Source: Candidatus Effluviviaceae Genus I sp.
Lineage (GTDB): Bacteria > Joyebacterota > Joyebacteria > Joyebacterales > Joyebacteraceae
DNA length: 64,000 bases
Direction of reading: 5' to 3'
NCBI GenBank assembly: GCA_016867725.1
Contig: VGIX01000002.1
Coordinates: 105,724 to 169,723 of the forward strand
Shown: positions 1 to 7,897 of the stretch, in pieces
Position numbering within the stretch: position 1 is the first letter of the stretch
Layout of the letters: each line of letters begins with the position of its first letter
The notes under the pieces: generated by a model
The model's input: the letters and a program-made list of their open reading frames with translations, nothing else
Databases searched by the model: none
Told to the model about the DNA's origin: nothing
Position numbers and translations under genes: made by a program

Positions 1-2
1 AG

Positions 3-560
3 GGTTCACGGCACAACGTTGGGTTCCTGGCCGTCACCGAGCTGGCGCGCGCGCATCGGATCGGGCTTGCGGTCGCCTCCGGGGACCTCGTGAGCGGGAC
101 CGGGCGGGTGGCGGGCGAGCGCGTGATACTCGCGCTCCCGCAGTCCTACATGAACGACAGCGGCGGGCCCGTCGCCCGCATCCTCGATGCCACGGGAGCC
201 GTTGCGTCCGACCTCCTGGTGGTCTCCGACGACATCGACCTGCCGCTGGGGCAGCTGAGGCTCCGGCTGGCGGGACGCGACGGAGGTCACCGCGGACTCC
301 GGTCGATCGCGCAGGCTCTCGGCACGACGGAGTTCCCTCGTCTTCGCCTGGGCGTGGGCGCCCCCTCCGGGGGCGAAGGGGCCGAGAACCACGTGCTCGG
401 CGCGTTCGACGACTCCGAGTGGACCACGGTGCTGGACATGGTGTCACGGGCCGTCGAGTGCATGGCGGTTGCGCTGACCCGGGGATTGAGCGTCGCGATG
501 TCCATCTACAACCGCCGGGAGGCTGCGGTGCAAGACGATGAAGCGGAGGAGGCCCGATGA
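3..560 (+). CDS. pth: Peptidyl-tRNA hydrolase, 5' end cut by window edge
   Basis: Pth releases tRNA from peptidyl-tRNAs that drop off the ribosome. The visible frame opens at base 3 inside the conserved R-H-N-V-G-F motif, which carries the catalytic histidine, so about 15 N-terminal residues lie outside the window. The S-Y-M-N-D-S-G and V-V-S-D-D-I-D-L-P segments match the family's substrate-binding Asn and catalytic Asp. One oddity: the usual G-G-H-N-G-L motif reads G-G-H-R-G-L, so an Asn that contacts substrate in the E. coli enzyme is Arg. The stop overlaps the next start as ATGA. Pth followed shortly by ychF and rpsF is a common bacterial order. Confidence 0.93.
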   Translation, partial: GSRHNVGFLAVTELARAHRIGLAVASGDLVSGTGRVAGERVILALPQSYMNDSGGPVARILDATGAVASDLLVVSDDIDLPLGQLRLRLAGRDGGHRGLRSIAQALGTTEFPRLRLGVGAPSGGEGAENHVLGAFDDSEWTTVLDMVSRAVECMAVALTRGLSVAMSIYNRREAAVQDDEAEEAR

Positions 561-2590
561 GCGTCGTTCTGGTCCCTCTTCTCTCAGGCGTGGTGGGGCT
601 CGTGTTCGTCGGCGTGCTTGCGCTCGAGATCCTGAGAAAGAACCCCGGGAACGAGCTCATGGTGCGCATCTCGCGCGCGGTGCAGGACGGCGCGCGGGCG
701 TTCCTCAGGCGCGAGTACACCTACGTCTCGGCGCTTGTGGCCGTCGTCGCCTTGATCATCGCGCTCGCCCCGGTGCTCTCCGGACGGGACGCGCTCGGGC
801 TCGGCTGGGCCACGTCGGTCGCCTTCGTGCTCGGAGCCGTCGTCTCCGCGCTCGCCGGGTACGTCGGGATGAGCATCGCCACGCGCGCCAACTCCCGGAC
901 GACGCAGGCCGCCGCGGACGACGGCGTGCGCGGCGCACTGGGCGTGGCCATGTCAGCGGGGTCCGTGATGGGCATGACCGTCGCGAGCCTCTCGCTCGTG
1001 GGCCTCGCCGTCGTGTACTGGGTCTTCAGGGCGCCGACGATCGTGAACGGCTACGCGATGGGGGCGAGCTTCGTCGCACTCTTCGCGCGCTCCGGCGGCG
1101 GGCTCTTCACGAAGGGCGCCGACATGGCGGCCGATCTCGTCGGCAAGGTGGAGGCCGGCATCCCCGAGGACGACCCCCGGAACCCCGCCGTCATCGCGGA
1201 CAACGTCGGGGACAACGTCGGCGACGTGGCGGGTCTCGGCGCCGATCTGCTCGAGTCGTACGTCGAGTCCATCATCGCGAGCATGGCGCTCGCGGTGACG
1301 CTCAACGTGGCCTCGACCGTGTCCGACAGCCTCGTGTCGCTCCCGCTCTACATCGCCTCCGCCGGCATCGTCTGCTCCATGATCGGTATCCTCTTCGTGA
1401 AGGCCGTCGGCAGGCGGAACCCGCAAGCGGCGCTCATGGGAGGGACGTATGTCGCGGCGGGCCTCACCGCCCTGGCCGGGTACTTCATCGTGCGGGGCCT
1501 CGGCACTCCGTTCACGGTCGGTGAGACCACGTACGGACAGATGGGCCCGTTCTACGCCATCCTTGCCGGGATCCTGAGCGGCACGATCGTCGGCTTCGTG
1601 AGCGAGTACTACACGTCCTCCAGGTACGGGCCCGTAAGGAGGCTCGCGGAGTCGTCGCAGAGGGGGCCCGCCATCACGGTGACGGGCGGCACCGCGATCG
1701 GAATGCAGAGCACGGCCATCCCGGTGCTGGTCCTCGGGCTCGCCGTCATCGTCTCACACGGGTTCGCCGGAGTATACGGCATCGCCATGGCCGCCGTCGG
1801 CATGCTAGCGACGACCGGCATCGTCGTGGCCGTGGACTCGTACGGCCCGGTGGCCGACAACGCGGGCGGCATCGCGCAGATGGCGAACCTCGATCCGGCC
1901 GTGAGGAAGATCACCGACAACCTCGACGCCGTTGGCAACACGACGGCCGCCATCGGGAAGGGCTTCGCGATCGGTTCGGCAGCCTTCGCCGCCATCGGGC
2001 TCCTGTCGGCCTATATGGTGTCGGCGGGCATCGCGTCGGTCGATCTGACCGACCCCAGGGTGGTGGCCGGGCTCATGGTGGGCGGCATGCTGCCGTATCT
2101 CTACTCGTCGCTTCTCTTCGCGGCGGTCTCGCGGGTCGCCTTCCGCATGATCGACGAGGTGAGACGCCAGTTCCGCGAGATCCCCGGGCTTCTCAAGGGA
2201 GAGGTCATGCCGGACTCGGCGCTCTGCGTCGACATCAGCACGCGCGGCGCCATCCAGGGCATGCTGGTCCCCGGGATCATGGCCATCGCGATCCCCGTGA
2301 TCGTCGGGCTTCTGAGCGAGAAGGCGCTCGCCGGGCTCCTGACGGGCGCCGTCGTGACCGGCGTGCTCGTGGGCGTTCAGATGGCCAACTCCGGCGGCGC
2401 GATGGACAACGCGAAGAAGTACATCGAGGAGGGCAACTTCGGCGGCAAGGGATCCGAAACGCACAGGGCGGCCGTCGTGGGAGACACGGTGGGCGATCCG
2501 CTCAAGGACACCGTGGGCCCCTCGATCAACATCCTGATCAAGCTCATGGCTGTGGTGTCGCTCGTGCTGGCGCCGCTCTTCGCCCGCTAG
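557..2590 (+). CDS. hppA: Membrane-bound ion-translocating pyrophosphatase, K+-dependent type
   Basis: A 677-residue integral membrane pyrophosphatase that couples PPi hydrolysis to H+ or Na+ pumping. The substrate-site block lies near residues 180-235, with G-G-G-L-F-T-K-G-A-D-M and D-N-V-G-D-N-V-G-D, and a second acidic block near the C-terminus includes D-T-V-G-D-P-L-K-D. At residues 460-469 the sequence is G-N-T-T-A-A-I-G-K-G. Ala after G-N-T-T marks K+-dependent enzymes, whereas K+-independent ones have Lys there. Whether it pumps H+ or Na+ cannot be decided by eye. It overlaps pth by four bases and sits between pth and ychF, which are usually closer neighbours. Confidence 0.95.
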   Translation: MSVVLVPLLSGVVGLVFVGVLALEILRKNPGNELMVRISRAVQDGARAFLRREYTYVSALVAVVALIIALAPVLSGRDALGLGWATSVAFVLGAVVSALAGYVGMSIATRANSRTTQAAADDGVRGALGVAMSAGSVMGMTVASLSLVGLAVVYWVFRAPTIVNGYAMGASFVALFARSGGGLFTKGADMAADLVGKVEAGIPEDDPRNPAVIADNVGDNVGDVAGLGADLLESYVESIIASMALAVTLNVASTVSDSLVSLPLYIASAGIVCSMIGILFVKAVGRRNPQAALMGGTYVAAGLTALAGYFIVRGLGTPFTVGETTYGQMGPFYAILAGILSGTIVGFVSEYYTSSRYGPVRRLAESSQRGPAITVTGGTAIGMQSTAIPVLVLGLAVIVSHGFAGVYGIAMAAVGMLATTGIVVAVDSYGPVADNAGGIAQMANLDPAVRKITDNLDAVGNTTAAIGKGFAIGSAAFAAIGLLSAYMVSAGIASVDLTDPRVVAGLMVGGMLPYLYSSLLFAAVSRVAFRMIDEVRRQFREIPGLLKGEVMPDSALCVDISTRGAIQGMLVPGIMAIAIPVIVGLLSEKALAGLLTGAVVTGVLVGVQMANSGGAMDNAKKYIEEGNFGGKGSETHRAAVVGDTVGDPLKDTVGPSINILIKLMAVVSLVLAPLFAR

Positions 2591-2618
2591 GGCCTGCGGC
2601 GCAGCCCCGGGGGACGGA

Positions 2619-3716
2619 TTGAGTCTGGACATTGGGATCATAGGGCTGCCGAACGTCGGGAAGTCCACGCTGTTCAACGCCCTGGCAGGCACGTCGGTCC
2701 CGTGCAGCAATTACCCGTTCTGCACCGTCGAGGCGAACGTGGGCGTCGTGCCCGTGCCAGACGACCGGCTGGCGAGGCTCGGCGATCTGCTGCATCCGGA
2801 GAAGGTGACGCCGGCGACGATCCGTTTCGTGGACATCGCCGGCCTCGTTCGCGGAGCGAGCCGCGGCGAGGGGCTGGGCAACAAGTTCCTGGCGAGCATC
2901 CGGGACGTGAGCGCCGTGGCGCACGTCGTGCGCTGCTTCGAGGCGCCCGCGGTGAGCCACGTCGAGGAAGGCCTCGATCCCGAGCGGGATCTCGACATCG
3001 TCCGTTCGGAGCTCATCCTGGCGGACCTCGAGACGGCCGAACGCAACGTGGAGAAGCGGCGGAAGGACGCCGCGAGGGGCGACAAGGCCGCGCAGCCGTT
3101 CGTCGATGCACTGTCGAAGGCCGTGGATGCCCTCGGCGCGGGCACGGAGCTGCGGAAGGCGGAGCTGCGGCACGACGATCGCGAGCACCTCGAGGGCTAC
3201 CGCTTCATCACGGCGAAGGACGTTCTCTACGTCGCGAACATCGGGGAGGGGGACATCGGGGCGGGAGAGGGCGCCTGGGTGAAGAGGGTCTCCGATGCGG
3301 CGCGCGAGCCGGACTGGAAGGTCGTGGCCATCGCGGCCGAGACCGAGTCGGAGCTCGTGCGGCTCCCGCGGAACGAGCGGGACGAGATGGCGGCCGGCCT
3401 GGGGCTCATCGAGAGCGGGCTCGACCGCCTCGTGAAGGCGGCCCGGCGGCTCCTGCATCTCGTGACGTTCTTCACGATCAAGGGCCCGGAGGTCCGGGCG
3501 TGGACCATCCCGGAGGGGACAGGTCTCTCGAAGGCGGCCGGGAAGATCCACTCGGACATGGAGCACGGTTTCATCAGAGGCGACGTGGTGTCGTTCGCCG
3601 ACCTCCTGGACGGCGGGTCGATGCACGGAGCCCGGGACAAGGGTCACGTGCGCACCGAGGGACGGGACTACCCCGTCCGCGAGGGGGACGTGGTGCTTGT
3701 CCACTTCCACGCGTAG
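2619..3716 (+). CDS. ychF: Ribosome-associated P-loop NTPase YchF (OLA1 family)
   Basis: A 365-residue Obg-superfamily NTPase, cytosolic and ribosome-binding. Members of this family favour ATP over GTP. The P-loop G-L-P-N-V-G-K-S lies near residues 9-16, followed by D-I-A-G-L-V-R-G-A (G3). The G4 position reads V-A-N-I-G-E instead of NKxD, as expected for the YchF group. The C-terminal third is a TGS domain, with F-F-T-I-K-G-P-E-V-R-A-W and the ending D-V-V-L-V-H-F-H-A. The start is TTG at 2619 with a GGGGGA ribosome-binding site just upstream. The length is typical. Confidence 0.96.
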   Translation: MSLDIGIIGLPNVGKSTLFNALAGTSVPCSNYPFCTVEANVGVVPVPDDRLARLGDLLHPEKVTPATIRFVDIAGLVRGASRGEGLGNKFLASIRDVSAVAHVVRCFEAPAVSHVEEGLDPERDLDIVRSELILADLETAERNVEKRRKDAARGDKAAQPFVDALSKAVDALGAGTELRKAELRHDDREHLEGYRFITAKDVLYVANIGEGDIGAGEGAWVKRVSDAAREPDWKVVAIAAETESELVRLPRNERDEMAAGLGLIESGLDRLVKAARRLLHLVTFFTIKGPEVRAWTIPEGTGLSKAAGKIHSDMEHGFIRGDVVSFADLLDGGSMHGARDKGHVRTEGRDYPVREGDVVLVHFHA

Positions 3717-3774
3717 CGCAGGTTGTGGGGAGATGTGTCCCGACCGGCCCGGGTGAGGGCGGCGGGACCTCCTC

Positions 3775-3795
3775 ACCCCGTCCGCGTGACGGGGT
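3775..3795 (+). promoter_or_regulatory. Leader hairpin upstream of rpsF
   Basis: A perfect 8-bp stem (ACCCCGTC with GACGGGGT) and 5-base loop lie in the 106-base gap before rpsF. S6:S18 leader RNAs that mimic 16S rRNA are known upstream of rpsF in many bacteria. This could be such an element, but I cannot match the published motif by eye. It has no T-run, so it is not an obvious terminator. Confidence 0.35.
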
Positions 3796-3822
3796 CGCAG
3801 AAGGGACCGAGAGGAGGAGACG

Positions 3823-4113
3823 ATGGCACGGACGTACGAGGGGACGTTCATCCTGAACGCGAGCCTCGACGAGGCCGGGCTTGCTCAGGAGCAGGCGCGG
3901 ATCGAGGAGGTCGTCGCCCGCGAGGGCGGCACGGTCAAGCAGTGGGACAAGTGGGGCCGGCGGCGCCTGGCCTACGAGATCGCTGGCCACACGGACGGCA
4001 TCTACGCGTTCCTGACCTTCGATGCGGAGCCCGCGTCGATCGCCAGACTGACCCAGATCTACCGACTGGACGAGAACATCGTGCGCTTCATGTGCGTGAG
4101 CCTGGGCGACTGA
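3823..4113 (+). CDS. rpsF: 30S ribosomal protein bS6
   Basis: A 96-residue small-subunit protein that binds 16S rRNA as a dimer with S18. The Y-E-G-T-F-I-L-N start and [10 protein letters not shown] block are diagnostic, and Y-A-F-L-T-F follows. The start is ATG after the purine-rich GAGGAGGAGAC. It is followed by rpsR after 22 bases. The single-stranded DNA-binding protein gene that often lies between rpsF and rpsR is absent here. Confidence 0.96.
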   Translation: MARTYEGTFILNASLDEAGLAQEQARIEEVVAREGGTVKQWDKWGRRRLAYEIAGHTDGIYAFLTFDAEPASIARLTQIYRLDENIVRFMCVSLGD

Positions 4114-4135
4114 GCGCCCTACAGGAGTCGGCACC

Positions 4136-4393
4136 ATGCGAATGCAGGAAGAGGGATTCCAGCGGAAGGACCGGCACGGCAAGTTCTGCCGCTTCTGCCA
4201 GGACAAGGTCGCCCGCATCGACTACAAGGACGAGAAGAGGCTGCTTCGCTTCGTGACGGAGCAGGGGAAGATCATCCCCCGGAGGGTGACAGGCACGTGC
4301 GCGAGGCACCAGAGGCAGCTCGCCGCCGCCGTGAAGCGCGCGCGGCAGATAGCGCTCCTCCCGTACGTCGGGAAGCACCACATGCACGGCTAG
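4136..4393 (+). CDS. rpsR: 30S ribosomal protein bS18
   Basis: An 85-residue S18, partner of S6 in the 30S platform. It has the core D-Y-K-D segment, [11 protein letters not shown] and the basic C-terminal [10 protein letters not shown]. It retains Cys pairs (C-R-F-C near residue 18 and C-A-R-H near residue 56), as in the metal-binding 'C+' forms of S18, which suggests zinc binding (inference). It is co-transcribed with rpsF and rplI. Confidence 0.95.
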   Translation: MRMQEEGFQRKDRHGKFCRFCQDKVARIDYKDEKRLLRFVTEQGKIIPRRVTGTCARHQRQLAAAVKRARQIALLPYVGKHHMHG

Positions 4394-4420
4394 CGTGACG
4401 CGCCGGGGAGGGGGAACGCC

Positions 4421-4864
4421 ATGAAGGTCATTCTCACACAGGACGTGCCGCGGGTCGGTCGCCAGGGGGACGTCGTCAACGTCAAGCCGGGGTTCGGGCG
4501 CAACTTCCTGATCCCAGCGGGCAAGGCGCTGCCGGCGACGCCCGGGAACCTCTCGCAGCTCAAAGTGAGGATCAGGGTCGAAGAGACCCGCGCGATGAAG
4601 GACCGCAGGGCGGCCGAGGAGCTGGCGGCGAAGCTGAACGGCATGTCGTGCACCATCCGGGCGCACGCGGACGAGTCCGACAAGCTCTACGGGGCCGTGC
4701 ACGAACGCGACATCGCGGCCGCTCTCGAGGACCAGGGGGTTTCGGTGGCGCCGCACACCGTCGCCCTCGACGAGCCCATCAAGATGCTCGGCGTCTATCC
4801 GGTCCGGCTTCGGCTGTTCGCCGATGTCGCGGCCGAGATCAGGGTGTGGGTCATCAGGGACTGA
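4421..4864 (+). CDS. rplI: 50S ribosomal protein bL9
   Basis: A 147-residue large-subunit protein. The N-terminal domain shows V-P-R-V-G-R-Q-G-D-V-V-N-V-K-P-G-F-G-R-N-F-L, with L-I-P-A-G-K-A next. A long helix (residues about 45-75) connects to the C-terminal rRNA-binding domain. A strong GGGGAGGGGG tract precedes the ATG. It ends the ribosomal block. The gene after it is an extracytoplasmic chaperone, and no terminator is visible between them. Confidence 0.96.
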   Translation: MKVILTQDVPRVGRQGDVVNVKPGFGRNFLIPAGKALPATPGNLSQLKVRIRVEETRAMKDRRAAEELAAKLNGMSCTIRAHADESDKLYGAVHERDIAAALEDQGVSVAPHTVALDEPIKMLGVYPVRLRLFADVAAEIRVWVIRD

Positions 4865-4928
4865 AGCGGAGAGCCGGCACGGACGGACCGCGCCGTCGCG
4901 CGGGAACCGAAGCGCGGGAGGTGTTGTT

Positions 4929-6098
4929 ATGCAGCGGAAGTGGCATGCCCTTGTCGCCGCGGCGACCGCCGTCGCGTGTCTGCTCGGCGGATGCGGCAAG
5001 AAGGCGGAAGACACCGTGGTGGCCAGGGTCGGAGGCGTCAGCATCACACAGAGCGACCTCGCCGAGCGGCTCTCTGAGCTGCCTGACTTCGCCCAGCGCC
5101 AGTTCGCCGGCCCGATGGGAAGCCTCGAACTTCTGAACAACATGGTCGACGAAGAGGTGCTGTACCAGGCCGCGCGGCAGGCGGGGTACGAGAAGGACCC
5201 CGAGACCGTCAAGCTGCTGGAGGCCATGAAGCGGCGCTCGATGATCCAGGCCTACTATCGCAACGAGATCGAGGGCAAGACGGAGGTAGGCGAGGAGGAC
5301 ATCGCCGCGTACTACGACGAGCACGTCGAGCTCTTCCACCAGCGCGCGCGGATCAAGTTCCGCCACATCATGGCGGCCACGCGCGACGCCGCGGCGGATG
5401 CGCGACGCCGTGTCCTGGCCGGCGAGACCTTCGACGACGTCGCGCGCGCCGTGTCCACGGACGCGCGCACGAAGGCCGCCGGCGGGCTCATGAGCTCGGT
5501 GCATCTCGGCGACGCGCTGCCCGACATCGGCATGGATGCGGCGTTCATCGAGAAGCTCTTCGGCTGGAAGATCGGCGAGACGACGGACCCGCTTCGCTCC
5601 GAGAAGGGATGGCACGTCATCCGCATCGAGGAGAAGCAGGAAGCGGGCAGGAAGCCGCTGGACGAGGTTCGGGATCTCATCGCCAAGAACCTGAAGCCGG
5701 CGAAGACGCGTGAGCGCTATGAGAGCATCCTCGAGCAGCTGAAGGCCAAGTACCGGGTGAAGGTGAACGAGGAGGTCTTCAAGGGCGCTGTGCCGAGCGA
5801 GGAGGCCCTCTTCACGCGCGCCCAGCAGACGACCGACGTCGCCCAGAGGCTCGACGCCTATCTGCAGATCGTGATGGAGTATCCGGACGGCCAGTACGCC
5901 GACGACGCCCAGTTCATGATCGGGTTCATCCAGTCCGAGGAGCTCCGCGACTACGAAGCGGCGACGAACGCGTTCCGCCGCCTTCTGCAGAACTACCCGA
6001 ACTCGGAGCTGGGCGAGTCAGCGAGATGGATGCTGGAGAACATGGGCAAGGAGGCGCCGCCCTTCGAGGAGCCGGGGAAGTCCGCCAAGGGGCGGTAG
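4929..6098 (+). CDS. Parvulin-type peptidyl-prolyl isomerase lipoprotein (PpiC/SurA-like)
   Basis: A 389-residue protein with a lipoprotein signal ending L-L-G-G-C, so it is probably membrane-anchored and periplasmic. A SurA-like N-terminal chaperone segment (residues about 25-130) precedes a PPIC rotamase domain (about 137-237, from K-F-R-H-I-M to K-G-W-H-V-I). The C-terminal 100 residues look like TPR/YbgF repeats, with Y-A-D-D-A-Q-F-M-I-G and N-Y-P-N-S-E-L. ATG 4929 was chosen because it begins the signal peptide and has GGGAGG upstream. An in-frame GTG at 4824 inside rplI would spoil the signal. Its likely role is folding of exported proteins. Confidence 0.85.
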   Translation: MQRKWHALVAAATAVACLLGGCGKKAEDTVVARVGGVSITQSDLAERLSELPDFAQRQFAGPMGSLELLNNMVDEEVLYQAARQAGYEKDPETVKLLEAMKRRSMIQAYYRNEIEGKTEVGEEDIAAYYDEHVELFHQRARIKFRHIMAATRDAAADARRRVLAGETFDDVARAVSTDARTKAAGGLMSSVHLGDALPDIGMDAAFIEKLFGWKIGETTDPLRSEKGWHVIRIEEKQEAGRKPLDEVRDLIAKNLKPAKTRERYESILEQLKAKYRVKVNEEVFKGAVPSEEALFTRAQQTTDVAQRLDAYLQIVMEYPDGQYADDAQFMIGFIQSEELRDYEAATNAFRRLLQNYPNSELGESARWMLENMGKEAPPFEEPGKSAKGR

Positions 6099-6147
6099 CG
6101 GGCTCCGACGGGAGGGACGGTCTCGCAGGGACGCGCACCAAAGGAGA

Positions 6148-6174
6148 GGGGGGCGGCGCCGGGCGCCGCCCCCC
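6148..6174. terminator. GC-rich hairpin between convergent genes
   Basis: A 12-bp perfect stem, GGGGGGCGGCGC paired with GCGCCGCCCCCC around a CGG loop, sits between the convergent PpiC-like gene and the minus-strand secreted-protein gene. No T-run follows on either strand, so termination would be inefficient or need Rho. The position supports a bidirectional terminator role. Confidence 0.6.
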
Positions 6175-6241
6175 CTCGCGTGCTACGGCTCGCCATGGTC
6201 CGTCTCGCCGCGCGTCGGGACGCGCGGACGGCACCTCGCCG

Positions 6242-7468
6242 CTAGCGGTACATCGCCTTCAGACGACCCCAGGTCATGCTCTGCACCGGCGTGTCCGTCC
6301 AGTCCTCAAGCCAGGTGTCGTCGAGCATGATCCCGGCCCCGCCGGCCGCGCCGGGCCCGCAGCCGTTGCTCGTCGTGAAGAAGGTGATCCTGAACTTGAA
6401 GAACGTGCCCGGCAGATAGGGCGAGAGGTCATGGCCGTTGATGCCGGCAAGCGCCCAGCCACTGCACTGACCGAAGTCACCCCACCAGTTCCCTATCGTG
6501 TACCACTCGCCGCCGCCGTCGGTGGTGATCTCCTCCTTCCACCAGTCGTTGTCCACGGTCGGAACCTCCGCGTGAAGCAGGAAGCGGAGCGTGCACACGG
6601 CCACTCCGGCCAGTGAGACGGGCGGGCTGATGAGCGAGTTGTTGAGGTTCGGCGGGATCAGGCTCGTGTCGGCATCGTCGCCGCACCACCAGGAGTGCGG
6701 GTCCGACCAGGCAGGGCAGCGCCTCGAGATGATGTGCCAGTAGTCGCCCGCGCTGCCGGGAACCGCCGGCACGCACAGGCCGCCCGACTCGCCGTCGTCG
6801 AAGAAGTAGTCCGTGCTCGAATAGAAGTCGAAGATCCGGACGTTGTCCACCATGAAGGCGCCGCCGTCGGAGTCGTACAGCCCGTCGGCGTCCGACCACG
6901 CGCCGTCCGAGATGAAGCGGATGCGCGCGTTGACCGGGTTGTCGTAGTCGCCAAGCAGATACCCGTAGTCGCCGAGGTCCTGCCAGCCGCCGGACGACCC
7001 GTCGAGCCCGGGACCCAGATCCACGAACACGCCCAGGCTCTCGGCCTGGATGTACGTGTAGTCGTACCCCGGCTCGGAGTCGTGCCGGTGGGCGAAGGTC
7101 AGGACCGGGTAGGTGGCCCCGGTCACGTCGGTCTCGGGGATCCGCAGGATCTGATCCCAGGCGTTGCCGTACCCGTCGCCGCCGCTGAACGCGGCGTTGA
7201 GCTCTCCGCACCACCACGAGTACGTGCCCTCGTAGGCATAGTACGTGTCGAGGTGGAACTTCGGCACGGCGCCAACCGTGTTATCGACATGGGTCCAGCC
7301 GTTCTGGCCGCTCTCCATGTCGTCGTAGAAGATGATGATCGGGCTCCGCCCGTCGTGTGGACGGACTCGTTCGGTCCAGGGAGCGATCTCGCGCCGGGCC
7401 GCTCCGAGCACGACGCCCGGAAGCACCAGCAGCACGAGCACTGCGAGCATGAGCGAACGATTGCGCAT
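6242..7468 (-). CDS. Secreted protein with duplicated W-W-C-G beta-domain, unknown function
   Basis: A 408-residue exported protein, the only minus-strand gene in the first 57 kb. A cleavable signal peptide covers about residues 1-23. Two related segments follow, each starting with an F-Y-D-D-M-E-S-G or F-D-D-G-E-S-G motif and containing S-W-W-C-G. They resemble jelly-roll/MAM-like or 'choice-of-anchor J' domains of extracellular proteins. The protein ends in a short basic tail, T-W-G-R-L-K-A-M-Y-R, perhaps a sorting tail (inference). ATG 7468 is preferred over GTG 7489 because AAGGGGG lies 8 bases before it. A consensus sigma-54 promoter stands 177 bases upstream. No enzyme motif was recognised. 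Confidence 0.7.
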   Translation of the reverse strand: MRNRSLMLAVLVLLVLPGVVLGAARREIAPWTERVRPHDGRSPIIIFYDDMESGQNGWTHVDNTVGAVPKFHLDTYYAYEGTYSWWCGELNAAFSGGDGYGNAWDQILRIPETDVTGATYPVLTFAHRHDSEPGYDYTYIQAESLGVFVDLGPGLDGSSGGWQDLGDYGYLLGDYDNPVNARIRFISDGAWSDADGLYDSDGGAFMVDNVRIFDFYSSTDYFFDDGESGGLCVPAVPGSAGDYWHIISRRCPAWSDPHSWWCGDDADTSLIPPNLNNSLISPPVSLAGVAVCTLRFLLHAEVPTVDNDWWKEEITTDGGGEWYTIGNWWGDFGQCSGWALAGINGHDLSPYLPGTFFKFRITFFTTSNGCGPGAAGGAGIMLDDTWLEDWTDTPVQSMTWGRLKAMYR

Positions 7469-7644
7469 GGTCTGATCCCCCTTCCTCACTCAGCCGGCCG
7501 CACGAGCGCGCCATCGGGCGGGCGTGCGGCAACACCGTTTGATGGGTCCTGGCCACCCAAGAAGGCGCAGTCTCCCGAAGCTCACCTCCTTCGCGGGGAA
7601 GCGCGTGGACGCGAACCCCAGCCCGTCCCTCACGCGTCATGTAA

Positions 7645-7660
7645 TGCAAACGACGTGCCA
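7645..7660 (-). promoter_or_regulatory. Sigma-54 promoter, full consensus match
   Basis: Read on the minus strand, the site is TGGCACG, four bases, TTGCA. This equals the RpoN -24/-12 consensus TGGCACR-N4-TTGCW at every specified base. It points at the secreted-protein gene and would give a leader of roughly 165 bases. Activation would need an enhancer-binding protein, and none is encoded nearby. Confidence 0.7.
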
Positions 7661-7758
7661 AGGCAATAGGACAATCGGGCGGGCTGCGGAGACCTTCTGC
7701 CTGTGCTGAGTGGACTGTGTAACGTCGTTGCCGGGGGTCAGAAGTGCCGCAATAGCCC

Positions 7759-7788
7759 TTGACCAAGGCGAGAAGCACGGGCTAAGCT
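7759..7788 (+). promoter_or_regulatory. Probable sigma-70-type promoter for selA
   Basis: TTGACC and TAAGCT are separated by 18 bases, about 110 bases upstream of the selA ATG. The hexamers resemble other promoters in the window (TTGACA-17-TAGACT type). Confidence 0.45.
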
Positions 7789-7897
7789 CCGGCGGCCGAT
7801 TATCAAGGGTTGCAGTGTTGTCAAGCAACGGGTGCCGAAGGCCGCCGGGCGGTTCTCGTACGCGCGGCAGCCGACGGACGGCCGAGGGACGCTTCCC

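Larger units (their letters stand above)
7469..7897. other. Divergent intergenic region between secreted protein and selA
   Basis: About 430 bases without a credible gene, the largest non-coding gap in the window. It holds a minus-strand sigma-54 promoter (7645-7660), a plus-strand sigma-70-like promoter (7759-7788), an 8-bp inverted repeat GCCGCACG/CGTGCGGC (7497-7504 and 7523-7530) in the minus-strand leader, and a small inverted repeat GTTGC/GCAAC before selA. No tRNA or known riboswitch could be matched. Confidence 0.6.

Noticed and set aside
7500-7660. tRNA(Sec) or c-di-GMP-type riboswitch near selA
   Set aside because: I tried to fold a TTCG-containing segment as a T-arm and to match GEMM-type motifs, but stems and conserved loops did not fit.
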